NCBI GenBank assembly: GCA_023460175.1
Contig: JAEWRC010000158.1
Location: 1 to 64,000, forward strand
DNA length: 64,000 nucleotides
Direction: 5' to 3'
Source of the DNA: Actinomycetes bacterium
Lineage (GTDB): Bacteria > Actinomycetota > Actinomycetes > Mycobacteriales > Mycobacteriaceae
Below, piece by piece: positions 25,418 through 33,388 of this stretch. The notes under the pieces were generated by a model, which saw nothing but the letters and a program-made list of their open reading frames with translations, had not been told where the DNA came from and ran no database searches. Position numbers and translations under genes: made by a program. Every line of letters starts with the position of its first letter. Position 1 is the stretch's first letter.

Positions 25418-26524
25418 GTGAGCGCGACGTCAGGACCTCCGACCATCGGGGTCGAAGAGGAGTTCCTTCTCGTCGACCCGGGCTCGGGTGAACCCGTCGC
25501 GCGCAACACCGCCGTCGCCCAGATCGCCGCGGCCAAGGGCGTGGAACTACAGCTCGAGCTCACCAGCTGTCAGGTTGAGACCGCCACCGAAGTCTGCACA
25601 GGCACAACGGATTTGCGGGCACAGTTGACCCGGCTGCGGCGCACCGCCGGCGAGGCGGCCGCCCTCGCCGGAACTCGGCTGCTCGCGGTGGGGCTGCCGC
25701 CGACCGTTCCGCATCACTTCCCGGTCACCGACTCGCCGCGCTACCGCCAGATCGCGGAGCGGTTCGGGATGATCGCCCACGAGCAGGGCATCTGCGGATG
25801 CCACGTGCACGTGGCGGTGCCGTCGCGGGAGGCGGCGATCCGTGTGAGCAACCGGCTGCGCCCGTGGCTGCCGCTGCTGCTGGCGCTGACGGCCAACTCG
25901 GCGATCTACCGCAACGCCGACAGCGGCCATGCCAGCTGGCGCTACGTGCTGTGGTCGCGCTGGCCTAGTGCCGGGCCGCCGCCGCACTTCGACTCGGTCG
26001 ACGAGTACGACGCGGCGGTGCAGATGATGCAGGACGCCGGCGCGATGCTCGACGACGGCATGGTCTATTGGGACATTCGCCCCTCCGCGGATTTCCCGAC
26101 GGTGGAGGTCCGCGTCTCGGATGTGCCCGCGACGGTCGCCGAGACGGTGCTGCTCACCGCCCTGGCGCGCGCCGCGGTGATGACGGCACTCGAGGACGAT
26201 CGGCGGGGTCTCGAAGCGCCGCGCATCTCGGCGCTGGCGCTTGAGGCGGCGTACTGGAAGTCCGCGCACGACGGCCTTGACGGGCAGGCGGTCGACCTCC
26301 TCGGCGGTGGCGCCGCACCCACGGTCGAGGTGCTGCGGGCGTTCGTCGACCGCGTCACGCCGGCATTGCGCGCCGCGGGCGATCTCGACCTGGTGCGCTC
26401 TGAACTCGACCGAATCCTCGAGACCGGCAACGGCGCGATGCGGCAGCGCATTGCGTGGCGGCGGCGGGGCCAGGTCGCCGACGTGATCGATGCGGCCGCC
26501 GCGGCGACCGCCGAAGGATGCTGA
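25418..26524 (+). CDS. carboxylate-amine ligase, GCS2/YbdK family
   Basis: A 368-residue glutamate-cysteine ligase type 2 (YbdK-like) protein. It begins T-I-G-V-E-E-E-F-L-L-V-D and has C-Q-V-E-T-A-T, the metal/substrate segment G-C-H-V-H-V-A-V, W-D-I-R-P and the P-T-V-E-V-R strand. These enzymes ligate glutamate to an amine; YbdK itself shows weak gamma-glutamylcysteine synthesis. The start is the GTG at 25418 with GGAGGA five bases upstream. The long frame reaching back to 24956 overlaps the secreted-protein gene and is not used. Confidence 0.85.
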   Translation: MSATSGPPTIGVEEEFLLVDPGSGEPVARNTAVAQIAAAKGVELQLELTSCQVETATEVCTGTTDLRAQLTRLRRTAGEAAALAGTRLLAVGLPPTVPHHFPVTDSPRYRQIAERFGMIAHEQGICGCHVHVAVPSREAAIRVSNRLRPWLPLLLALTANSAIYRNADSGHASWRYVLWSRWPSAGPPPHFDSVDEYDAAVQMMQDAGAMLDDGMVYWDIRPSADFPTVEVRVSDVPATVAETVLLTALARAAVMTALEDDRRGLEAPRISALALEAAYWKSAHDGLDGQAVDLLGGGAAPTVEVLRAFVDRVTPALRAAGDLDLVRSELDRILETGNGAMRQRIAWRRRGQVADVIDAAAAATAEGC

Positions 26525-26528
26525 GCGG

Positions 26529-26768
26529 TCAGGAAGCCATGTTCATGATCATCCCGACCGCCGCCGCGACGAAGACGAGGACGAAGAGCGCGACCGCGAT
26601 CAGCGTCACGATCTGCGTTGCCGTGCAACGACGCCGGGGCCGCGGTTCCGGCTCCGCCAAACCTGACGTCTGGCCCGAGTCCGGCGGCGTCGCACCGGGG
26701 GAGACGCCGCCGCCGGGCTCCAGATCCGGCGTGGTCGCGGGGTCGGGATCTGGGGGCTGGGCGGTCAT
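26529..26768 (-). CDS. small membrane protein, DUF6480-like
   Basis: A 79-residue protein from the ATG at 26766-26768. The first 45 residues are Pro/Asp/Gly-rich and likely disordered, then an Arg cluster (P-R-P-R-R-R) and one transmembrane helix (I-V-T-L-I-A-V-A-L-F-V-L-V-F-V) at the C-terminus. This layout matches the short DUF6480-type proteins of mycobacteria. It is convergent with the YbdK-like gene, with four bases between stops. The function is unknown; a longer frame upstream is shadow of the ArsR gene. Confidence 0.65.
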   Translation of the reverse strand: MTAQPPDPDPATTPDLEPGGGVSPGATPPDSGQTSGLAEPEPRPRRRCTATQIVTLIAVALFVLVFVAAAVGMIMNMAS

Positions 26769-26839
26769 CGGGGAAGGCCTTCGCGCATTCCCTTTGGGTG
26801 CCCGCACCGCCCGGGGCCAAACCTCGCGGCGGAAAAGTC

Positions 26840-26870
26840 TTGACAACGTACAACCGATCGGTTGTATATT
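26840..26870 (+). promoter_or_regulatory. ArsR promoter with embedded 18-bp palindromic operator
   Basis: A consensus -35 TTGACA lies at 26840-26845 and the -10 region is TGTATATT at 26863-26870 (17-base spacer to TGTATA). Between and partly over them lies the perfect palindrome TACAACCGATCGGTTGTA at 26849-26866. The GTG of the ArsR gene follows at 26877, so the message has at most a few leader bases. A repressor bound here would block RNA polymerase directly, which implies autorepression. Confidence 0.8.
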
Positions 26871-26876
26871 TGGGAC

Positions 26877-27218
26877 GTGGCCGAGGATGACGAGGATCGG
26901 GCGGACGCCCTGTTCCACGCCCTGGCCGACCGGACCCGCCGCGACATCATGCGCCGGGTGCTGGCCGGGGAACACTCGGTCTCGGCGCTCGCGGCGAACT
27001 ACGAAATGAGTTTCGCTGCAGTGCAAAAGCACGTCGCCGTGCTGGAAAAGGCCGGCCTGCTCACCAAGCAACGCAGTGGCCGTGAGCAACTGGCCAGCGG
27101 CGACGTGGCCGCCGTGCGATCGGTGGCGTCCATGCTGACCGAGCTGGAGCAGATCTGGCGCGGCCGCATCGCCCGCATCGACGAACTCATCGCATCCGAC
27201 CCGACCGTGAAGGACTGA
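26877..27218 (+). CDS. ArsR-family (SdpR-like) transcriptional repressor
   Basis: A 113-residue winged-helix protein. It has A-D-A-L-F-H-A-L-A-D-R-T-R-R-D-I, the recognition region S-V-S-A-L-A-A-N-Y-E-M-S-F-A-A-V-Q-K-H, and the wing with G-R-E-Q. There are no cysteine metal sites, which fits the SdpR-like branch often paired with SRPBCC proteins rather than metal sensors. The GTG at 26877 is nearly leaderless. The SRPBCC gene begins four bases after its stop, so they are one operon, most likely autorepressed through the palindrome in the promoter. Confidence 0.85.
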   Translation: MAEDDEDRADALFHALADRTRRDIMRRVLAGEHSVSALAANYEMSFAAVQKHVAVLEKAGLLTKQRSGREQLASGDVAAVRSVASMLTELEQIWRGRIARIDELIASDPTVKD

Positions 27219-27222
27219 CATC

Positions 27223-27708
27223 ATGCCTGTCATCGACGCCAAGCACGACATCGACAACCTGACGCTCACCATCACCGCGCACTTCGCGGCGCCGGTGCAA
27301 CGAATCTGGCAGATCTACGCCGACCCGCGCCAGCTGGAGAAGATCTGGGGTCCACCCACCTTCCCGGCGACCGTGGTCCAACACGACCTCACCCCCGGCA
27401 GCCGCACCACGTACTACATGACCGGCCCCGACGGCGAAAAGTACGGGGGTTACTGGGATGTCACCGCGGTCGACGAACCGAACAGCTTCGCCTTCGACGA
27501 CGGGTTCGCCGACGCGGATCTGAACCCCGACCCGTCGATGCCGGTGTCCCAGTGCGTCTACACCTTCGCCGAACACGACGGTGGTACTCACGCCACCTAC
27601 GTCAGCACCTTCGCCTCCGCCGAGGCGCTGCAGCAGGTGCTGGACATGGGTGTCGTCGAGGGATCGACGTTGGCGATCAACCAGATCGACGGGTTAGTGG
27701 CCGCCTGA
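27223..27708 (+). CDS. SRPBCC/AHSA1-type ligand-binding protein
   Basis: A 161-residue START-like protein, typical of AHSA1-family partners of ArsR repressors: F-A-A-P-V-Q-R-I-W-Q-I-Y-A-D-P at the start, the W-G-P-P-T-F-P strand, Y-G-G-Y-W-D-V, and a long C-terminal helix (A-E-A-L-Q-Q-V-L-D-M-G). It has a hydrophobic pocket for a small ligand. It follows the repressor by four bases, a common pairing in mycobacteria. The function is unproven; a ligand sink or co-sensor for the repressor is a reasonable guess. Confidence 0.85.
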   Translation: MPVIDAKHDIDNLTLTITAHFAAPVQRIWQIYADPRQLEKIWGPPTFPATVVQHDLTPGSRTTYYMTGPDGEKYGGYWDVTAVDEPNSFAFDDGFADADLNPDPSMPVSQCVYTFAEHDGGTHATYVSTFASAEALQQVLDMGVVEGSTLAINQIDGLVAA

Positions 27709-27778
27709 CCCTTCCTGCCGGCGCGGCGAAGGTAGGTTCTCAGCAACGGCTTTCACTCACGATGCGAAGGAGCCCACG

Positions 27779-28141
27779 TTGGCCTACCACCCGGAGATGC
27801 AGAAGGCCACGATGGCCGACATCCCCAGCGACGTCCACGGTCTGATTTCGAAGCGCACCGCGGAACTCGACGGGGTCGCCGTCACCGAGGTCACCTTCGA
27901 CGTGGGCGCCCGCTGGTCTACCGATCTCAAGGACTACGCCGGGACGCAGCTGTGCGAACTGCCGCACGTGGCCTATGTCCTGGCCGGGACGATCGCAATT
28001 CGGATGACCGATGGCGCCGAGCAGACGTTCTCCGCCGGCGACGTGATGCTGCTCCCGCCCGGACACGACGCGTGGACCGTGGGCGATCAAGCGTGCACGT
28101 TCATCGAGTTCTCCCGCGGGAACGACTACTACGAGGCCTGA
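27779..28141 (+). CDS. cupin domain protein
   Basis: A 120-residue single-domain cupin from a TTG at 27779 behind AAGGAG. The usual metal-binding His of cupin motif 1 is replaced by an L-C-E-L-P-H-V-A-Y-V-L-A-G segment with one His, and motif 2 reads L-L-P-P-G-H-D-A-W. It may bind a small molecule with or without metal. It is 70 bases after the SRPBCC gene with its own site, so it may be a third member of that operon. An inverted pair GATCGACC/GGTCGATC at 28189-28224 follows and might end transcription. Confidence 0.7.
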   Translation: MAYHPEMQKATMADIPSDVHGLISKRTAELDGVAVTEVTFDVGARWSTDLKDYAGTQLCELPHVAYVLAGTIAIRMTDGAEQTFSAGDVMLLPPGHDAWTVGDQACTFIEFSRGNDYYEA

Positions 28142-28283
28142 GGCGCGCTCGTCCTGTCGAAGCGGCCGAAGTCGTTGGGGTAGATGAGGATCGACCCAGT
28201 ACCTTTCGGGGGAAAAGGTCGATCTGCCGAAGCCGTTGCACTACCGTCTTACCGGTTCGAACTCTCGGCGATACGGCGGTGCG

Positions 28284-29672
28284 ATGACAGCTTTCGACGA
28301 CGTCCTGGGCGGAATCAGTTCCTTCATCTGGGGTCCCTGGCTGCTGATCCCGCTGTTGCTGCTGACCGGCCTCTATCTGACCGTGCTGTTGCGCGGCATC
28401 CAGGTCCGTCGGTTTCGGTTGGCGTTCTGGCTGGCGTTCATCCGACGCAAGGACCTCGGTGCCGAGGGCGACATCTCGCATTACCAGGCGCTGTCGACGG
28501 CTCTTGCGGCGACGGTGGGTGTCGGCAACATCGCCGGCGTCGCGACGGCGATCGCGCTGGGCGGGCCCGGCGCCGTGTTCTGGATGTGGTTCACCGGGAT
28601 GGTCGGCATGGCCACCAAGTACAGCGAGGCCTTTCTCGGCGTCCGGTTCCGCCGCACCGACGCCGCCGGGGAACAATCCGGCGGTCCGATGCACTACCTG
28701 CGGCACGGCATCAAGGGCCGGTTGGGCGTGGTTCTCGGCGGCTTTTTCGCCGTCGCGGGAGCGTTGGCGGCCTTCGGCATCGGCAACATGACGCAGGCGA
28801 ACACCGTCGCGGCCAACGTCAGCGAGGAATGGGGGGTGGCCGCGCCGATCACCGGCGTGGTGATCGTGGTGCTGGCGGCCGCGGTGATCCTGGGCGGCAT
28901 CAAGAGCATCGGCCGGGTCACCAGCCTGTTCGTCCCGGTGATGATCGTCATCTACATCGTCGGTGCCGCCGCCGTTCTCGCGTTCAACATCGGCGCCGTG
29001 CCCGCAGCGCTGGCCACCATTTTCAGCGACGCCTTCACCGGCACCTCGGCCACCGGAGGCTTCGCGGGAGCGGCCGTCGCCGCCGCGATCCGCTACGGCG
29101 TCGCGCGCGGCATCTTCTCCAACGAGTCGGGCCTGGGCACCGGAGGTATCGCCGCCGCCGCGGCGAAGACCACCCATCCGGTCCGGCAGGCGCTGGTGTC
29201 CATGACCCAGACGTTCATCGACACCCTCGTCGTGGTGAGCTTCACCGCGCTGACCATTGTGGTCACCGGCGTGTGGAAGGAGGCCGGACCCGACGAGGCC
29301 GCCAGTTTCACCGCCCGGGCCTTCGCACAGGGTCTGCCGGGGACGTGGGGCAGCGTGATCGTCACCCTCAGCGTCATCTTCTTCGCCTTCTCGACTCTGC
29401 TGGGGTGGTCCTACTACGGCGAACGCTGCGTCGAGTACCTGTTCGGGCGCAGGGCGGTGTTCCCGTACCGGATCGTGTTCATCATCGTGATCTACATCGG
29501 CGCCACCACCGCGCTGCAGACGGTGTGGACCTTCTCCGACGTCATGAACGGGCTCATGGCGCTACCGAACCTCATCGGTCTGATCATCTTGTCCCCCTTG
29601 GTGTATCGGGAGACCCGGGCCTACTTCAGGGGTGAGGAGCACGCGGCGGACATGGCCGCGCGCCGTCACTGA
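28284..29672 (+). CDS. sodium:alanine/glycine symporter (AGCS family)
   Basis: A 462-residue membrane protein with about ten hydrophobic spans. AGCS signatures are present: A-L-S-T-A-L-A-A-T-V-G-V-G-N-I-A-G-V-A-T, G-P-G-A-V-F-W-M-W, G-G-P-M-H-Y-L, and the F-S-N-E-S-G-L-G-T-G region of the substrate/Na+ site. It imports alanine or glycine with sodium. I start at the ATG at 28284; the frame extends to 28236 without a better site. It is convergent with the TetR gene 37 bases on. Confidence 0.85.
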   Translation: MTAFDDVLGGISSFIWGPWLLIPLLLLTGLYLTVLLRGIQVRRFRLAFWLAFIRRKDLGAEGDISHYQALSTALAATVGVGNIAGVATAIALGGPGAVFWMWFTGMVGMATKYSEAFLGVRFRRTDAAGEQSGGPMHYLRHGIKGRLGVVLGGFFAVAGALAAFGIGNMTQANTVAANVSEEWGVAAPITGVVIVVLAAAVILGGIKSIGRVTSLFVPVMIVIYIVGAAAVLAFNIGAVPAALATIFSDAFTGTSATGGFAGAAVAAAIRYGVARGIFSNESGLGTGGIAAAAAKTTHPVRQALVSMTQTFIDTLVVVSFTALTIVVTGVWKEAGPDEAASFTARAFAQGLPGTWGSVIVTLSVIFFAFSTLLGWSYYGERCVEYLFGRRAVFPYRIVFIIVIYIGATTALQTVWTFSDVMNGLMALPNLIGLIILSPLVYRETRAYFRGEEHAADMAARRH

Positions 29673-29709
29673 TGACCGATCGGGCACACACCTGCCGTCG
29701 CGCCGTCGG

Positions 29710-30267
29710 TTACACCCGGCTGGCACCCGGCCAGCCGGCCAATGCGGCGTCGGCGACACCGTGTAGCTCGGCGCGGTCGGCCCCGCTGCGTGCTTGGACG
29801 GCGATCCCCTGACAAACCGCGGCGATCCAGCGCGCGAGCACCAAGGTGTCAACTCCGGGGAGTTCGCCATCTGCCACCGCGGCGTCGAATCGTTCAGCGA
29901 GCCGATGTACCGCGGCCTCGCGAATTTCGGCCAGGCCCGGCCCGTCATCGACGGTCAGACACCCGTGCGGGTCGCTGCTGACCGCGTCGGCCGCACCGTG
30001 CACCATGGCTTCGACCACCTCGCGGGCCGTCGGCAACGTGAGCGCCGCAACCAGGTAGGCGCCCGGACCGGCGAGGTAACGCTGGACGGCTCGTTCGTAG
30101 AGCTTCTCCTTCGAGCCGAACTCGGCGTAGATGCCGCGGCGGTTCACCCCGGTCGCCGCGGCGACATCGGAGATCGAGACGCCGTCGAAGCCGTGCGCCC
30201 AGAACAGTTTCATCGCCGCGTCCTCGACCTGGTCGGGGTCGAACTCCCGCGGCCGCCCCACCGCCAT
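29710..30267 (-). CDS. TetR/AcrR-family transcriptional regulator
   Basis: A 185-residue repressor. The helix-turn-helix is at about residues 12-55 (A-A-M-K-L-F-W-A-H-G-F-D-G-V-S-I-S-D-V-A, then R-R-G-I-Y-A-E-F-G-S-K-E-K-L-Y). The C-terminal half contains the G-C-L-T-V-D-D segment typical of the AcuR-like TetR group. It starts at the ATG at 30265-30267 after AAAGGGG. It is divergent from an SDR gene across 117 bases containing GTGAC/GTCAC (30285-30298) and a GTAATTAC palindrome (30361-30368). The SDR is its likely target. Confidence 0.85.
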   Translation of the reverse strand: MAVGRPREFDPDQVEDAAMKLFWAHGFDGVSISDVAAATGVNRRGIYAEFGSKEKLYERAVQRYLAGPGAYLVAALTLPTAREVVEAMVHGAADAVSSDPHGCLTVDDGPGLAEIREAAVHRLAERFDAAVADGELPGVDTLVLARWIAAVCQGIAVQARSGADRAELHGVADAALAGWPGASRV

Positions 30268-30384
30268 CCGCCACGCCCCTTTCTGTGACTCCGGTCACAC
30301 CGGGAATGTATCGGTCATTGAACGGTCTTGACCTGAGCGTACTAAGTAACAGATCGGTTCGTAATTACCTGGAGAGGCGACGAG

Positions 30385-31137
30385 ATGAGCACAGCAGCAC
30401 CCTTGACCGGACGGCGGGCACTGGTCACCGGAGGTTCGCGCGGGATCGGCGCGGAGACCGTACGGCGATTGGCAGCCGACGGCGCCGCGGTGGCCTTCAC
30501 GTACTCGGCGTCGAAGGCGGACGCGGACAGGTTGGTTGCCGATGTCGCCGCCAAGGGAGGAACGGCCGTCGCCATCCAGGCGGACGCCGCGGATCGTGCC
30601 CAAGTCGCCGCCGCGGTCGAGCGGTCCGTCGCCGAACTCGGCGGCCTGGATGTCCTGGTGAACAATGCGGCGGTCGCCCACATGGCGCCGATCGATGAAT
30701 TCCCGGCCGAGCAGTTCGACCGGCTCGTGGCGGTCAACATCGGCGGCATGTACTGGGCGGTCCGCACCGCGGTGCAGCATCTGGGCGAGGGGGCACGGAT
30801 CATCAACATCGGCAGCATCAACGCCGATCAGATTCCGAGCGCGGGCTTTTCGGTATACGGGCTGACGAAGGGAGCGGTCGCCTCATTCACCCGGGGACTG
30901 GCACGCGATCTCGGCCCCCGCGGCATCACCGTCAACAACGTGCAGCCGGGGCCGATCGACACCGATGCCAATCCCGACAACGGCGACGACTTCCCCGAGA
31001 GTCTGAAAAAGATGATGGCTCTCGGGCGCTACGGGCACGTGCGCGACGTCGCGGGCGTCGTGAGCTTCCTGGCCGGCCCAGAGTCCGGATTCGTGACGGG
31101 AGCGAACTGGAACGTAGACGGTGGCTTCACCGTCTAG
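30385..31137 (+). CDS. short-chain dehydrogenase/reductase (FabG-like)
   Basis: A 250-residue classical SDR. It has the T-G-G-S-R-G-I-G nucleotide loop, N-N-A-A near residue 90, catalytic Ser in I-G-S-I, Tyr and Lys in Y-G-L-T-K, and the N-x-x-Q-P-G-P-I-D-T motif. Arg after the Gly motif (S-R-G) favours NADPH. The ATG at 30385 follows GGAGAGG. It is divergent from the TetR gene, a frequent regulator and SDR pair, and probably controlled by it. The substrate is unknown. Confidence 0.85.
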   Translation: MSTAAPLTGRRALVTGGSRGIGAETVRRLAADGAAVAFTYSASKADADRLVADVAAKGGTAVAIQADAADRAQVAAAVERSVAELGGLDVLVNNAAVAHMAPIDEFPAEQFDRLVAVNIGGMYWAVRTAVQHLGEGARIINIGSINADQIPSAGFSVYGLTKGAVASFTRGLARDLGPRGITVNNVQPGPIDTDANPDNGDDFPESLKKMMALGRYGHVRDVAGVVSFLAGPESGFVTGANWNVDGGFTV

Positions 31138-31198
31138 CGGCATCTGATGGCGCTAGGCTCGACGACGACACCCATCCGCGCCGAACTCTGGCTGTCTC

Positions 31199-31428
31199 CT
31201 ACTGACTGGCTTGCACCGAAAGCATAGTCCCGGTTTCCGTTTCGGCGAACTCGACTAACCGCGCCGCGGCGTCGTGATCTGCGAACGGATCCGGCCCAGT
31301 AGCAGGTTCGTCGGTGCGAACGGGCCCAGCAGGTTGGTGCCCAATCCGACGCCGTTGGTTGCACCCGTCACGATGACGCGCTCCCCGGCCAGGTTGCCCA
31401 GGCGGCACGGCGACCACGGTGCGCTCAC
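31199..31428 (-). pseudogene. collapsed short-chain dehydrogenase remnant
   Basis: From a GTG at 31426-31428 the frame reads L-A-G-E-R-V-I-V-T-G-A-T-N-G-V-G-L, an SDR start with its nucleotide loop. It then jumps to G-T-N-L-L-G-P-F-A-P-T-N-L-L-L, which normally lies about 90 residues further on, and stops at 31255. In the neighbouring frame the last 30 codons (A-A-R-L-V-E-F-A-E-T-E-T-G) match an SDR C-terminus and end at 31199. So at least two internal deletions have removed most of the gene, leaving three landmarks in the right order. Confidence 0.6.
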
Positions 31429-31491
31429 GGGCCTCAGCGTAGCGTCGTCGCCAAGGAATGGTCGCCGTCGAGCCAAAGGTTGGAAACCCGC

Positions 31492-32598
31492 ATGCACCCC
31501 GTCGATGTCCTGGTCATAGGCGCGGGGCAGGCGGGTCTCTCGGCGGCGTATCACCTGCAGCGGCGCGGGTTCGTGCCGGTGGGCCGCGCCTCGGCGGGGG
31601 ATCGGACGTTCGTCGCGCTGGATGGGGAGGAGGCAGCGGGCGGCGCCTGGCAGCACCGCTGGCCGGCACTGAAGATGGGCAGCGTCAACGGCATCTACGA
31701 GCTCCCGGACCACGCCGTGCCCTCGACGGACCCGCAGGATCCCAGCCGTGAGGTGCTGCCCGCCTACTTCGCCGCGTACGAACAGCGGTTCGCGCTGGAC
31801 GTGCGACGGCCGGTGCGGGTGCGCGCCGTGCGCCGGTCCACGCCGGACGACGACGCCGAAGACCGGCTGATCGTCGAAACGGACGGGGGAACATGGGCCG
31901 CGCGTTACGTCATCAACGCCACCGGCACCTGGACCCGGCCGTTCCGGCCGCACTACCCGGGGGCGGCGGACTTCCGGGGGCGCCAGCTGCACGTGCAGGA
32001 ATACGTCAGCGCCGAGGAGTTCGCCGGACAGCGCGTCGTCATCGTCGGCGCCGGGGTCTCCGCTTTGCAACTGCTCGACGAGGTCTCGGTGGTCACCGAC
32101 ACCTTCTGGGTGACCCGCTCCGAGCCGGTGTGGGAGGACGACCTGTCGCCCGAGAAACTGTCCGCGGCCGTGGCCGGTGTCGAGGAACGCGTCCGGCAGG
32201 GCCTGCCGCCGACGAGCATCGTCCGGGTCACCGGGATGCACCGCGGCCCTTGGGTGCAGCGCGCCGAGGAGCGCGGCGCGCTGGTGCGGCACCCGATGTT
32301 CACCCGCATCGAAGAGCGCGGGGTTCGCATGCCCGACGGCTCCTTTGAACCCGCCGACGTCATCCTGTGGGCCACCGGGTTTCGCGCCGCGGTCAAACAC
32401 CTTGCGCCGCTGCGGTTGCGGACCCCGCAGGGCGGCATCCGCGTCGCCAACGGCAGGTCGATGGACGAGCCGCGGCTGTTCCTGATCGGCTACGGCCCCT
32501 CGCAGTCCACCGTCGGGGCCAACCGCGCGGGCCGCGACGCGGTGCTGGCGATCCTGTCGGACCCGGAACCGCTTGGCGTCGGGGTTGTTTCAGCGTGA
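31492..32598 (+). CDS. FAD-dependent NAD(P)-binding monooxygenase-like oxidoreductase
   Basis: A 368-residue flavoprotein of the CzcO/FMO-like group. The FAD loop V-I-G-A-G-Q-A-G-L-S is at the extreme N-terminus. It also has W-Q-H-R-W-P, N-A-T-G-T-W, a second nucleotide loop V-G-A-G-V-S-A near residue 185, and the late W-A-T-G-F-R segment. It lacks the F-x-G-x-x-x-H-x-x-x-W Baeyer-Villiger fingerprint, so simple N- or C-oxidation is likelier. I use the ATG at 31492; a TTG at 31480 is possible. Its end overlaps surE by nine bases on the other strand. Confidence 0.75.
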   Translation: MHPVDVLVIGAGQAGLSAAYHLQRRGFVPVGRASAGDRTFVALDGEEAAGGAWQHRWPALKMGSVNGIYELPDHAVPSTDPQDPSREVLPAYFAAYEQRFALDVRRPVRVRAVRRSTPDDDAEDRLIVETDGGTWAARYVINATGTWTRPFRPHYPGAADFRGRQLHVQEYVSAEEFAGQRVVIVGAGVSALQLLDEVSVVTDTFWVTRSEPVWEDDLSPEKLSAAVAGVEERVRQGLPPTSIVRVTGMHRGPWVQRAEERGALVRHPMFTRIEERGVRMPDGSFEPADVILWATGFRAAVKHLAPLRLRTPQGGIRVANGRSMDEPRLFLIGYGPSQSTVGANRAGRDAVLAILSDPEPLGVGVVSA

Positions 32599-33375
32599 GT
32601 CGACGCCAGCCGCTGTCCCCAGCCAGTCGAGCACCAGGTCCCCGTCGTCGGCATCGACCGACCGCAACGCCGTGAGGGTGGGATGTCCCGCGGCGAGCAG
32701 CGCACTGTCGGTGCCCTCCTCGGGCTCATCTGACATCTCGACCTCGGCCAACCGCAGGTCACCGTCGCGGATCTCGTCGACCCGGGTCTGCACGGCGCCG
32801 CCGCGGGCCAGGCGCGCGTAGCGCAGCGGCCCGATCTCCTCGCCCGGGCGATCGGGCACGTTGAGGGACAACACGGTGTCCTCCGGCGCGTCGAACACCA
32901 ACTCCAGCACCGGCGCCAGCAGACCCGCCGCGGCGGCCCAGTGCCGCTCGCCGGTCGGGCGCAGCGCCACGTCCAACGACACCGCCACCGCGCGGGTGCC
33001 GTTGATCTTCGCGGTCAGCGCGGCGCCCACGGTGCCCGAATGCAGCACGGCCCGACCGACATTGGCGCCGTGGTTGATCCCCGAGAGCACCAGATCCGGC
33101 GCCGGGTCGAACCAGCCGTTCAGCGCGGCGGCGACGATGTGCCCGGGCTGGGCGTGCACGGCCCACGCCTCGACGTCGAGGCCCGGCAGCTCTCGGCGTT
33201 CGACCACCGTGCGGCCGTCGCGGCGGAGCGCGCTCAACGCCGCGCTGGCGCCGCTGGACTGCTCGGCCGGAGCGGCCACGATCACTTCCAGCCCCGCCGC
33301 GCGCGCGGCGTCGGCCAGCGCGTGCAGGCCGGGGGAGTCGATCCCGTCGTCGTTGGTCACCAGTGCGCGTCGCAC
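32590..33375 (-). CDS. surE: 5'-nucleotidase SurE
   Basis: A 261-residue SurE-family metal-dependent nucleotidase. It has the signature T-N-D-D-G-I-D-S-P-G at the start with the metal-binding Asp pair, S-G-I-N-H-G-A-N-V-G, and S-G-T-V-G-A-A. It removes phosphate from nucleoside monophosphates in the cytoplasm and is linked to stationary-phase survival. It follows the PfkB-type kinase by 13 bases, and the two are one leftward unit. The start ATG lies at 33373-33375. Confidence 0.85.
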   Translation of the reverse strand: MRRALVTNDDGIDSPGLHALADAARAAGLEVIVAAPAEQSSGASAALSALRRDGRTVVERRELPGLDVEAWAVHAQPGHIVAAALNGWFDPAPDLVLSGINHGANVGRAVLHSGTVGAALTAKINGTRAVAVSLDVALRPTGERHWAAAAGLLAPVLELVFDAPEDTVLSLNVPDRPGEEIGPLRYARLARGGAVQTRVDEIRDGDLRLAEVEMSDEPEEGTDSALLAAGHPTLTALRSVDADDGDLVLDWLGTAAGVDSR

Positions 33376-33388
33376 GTGTCGTCCTCCT

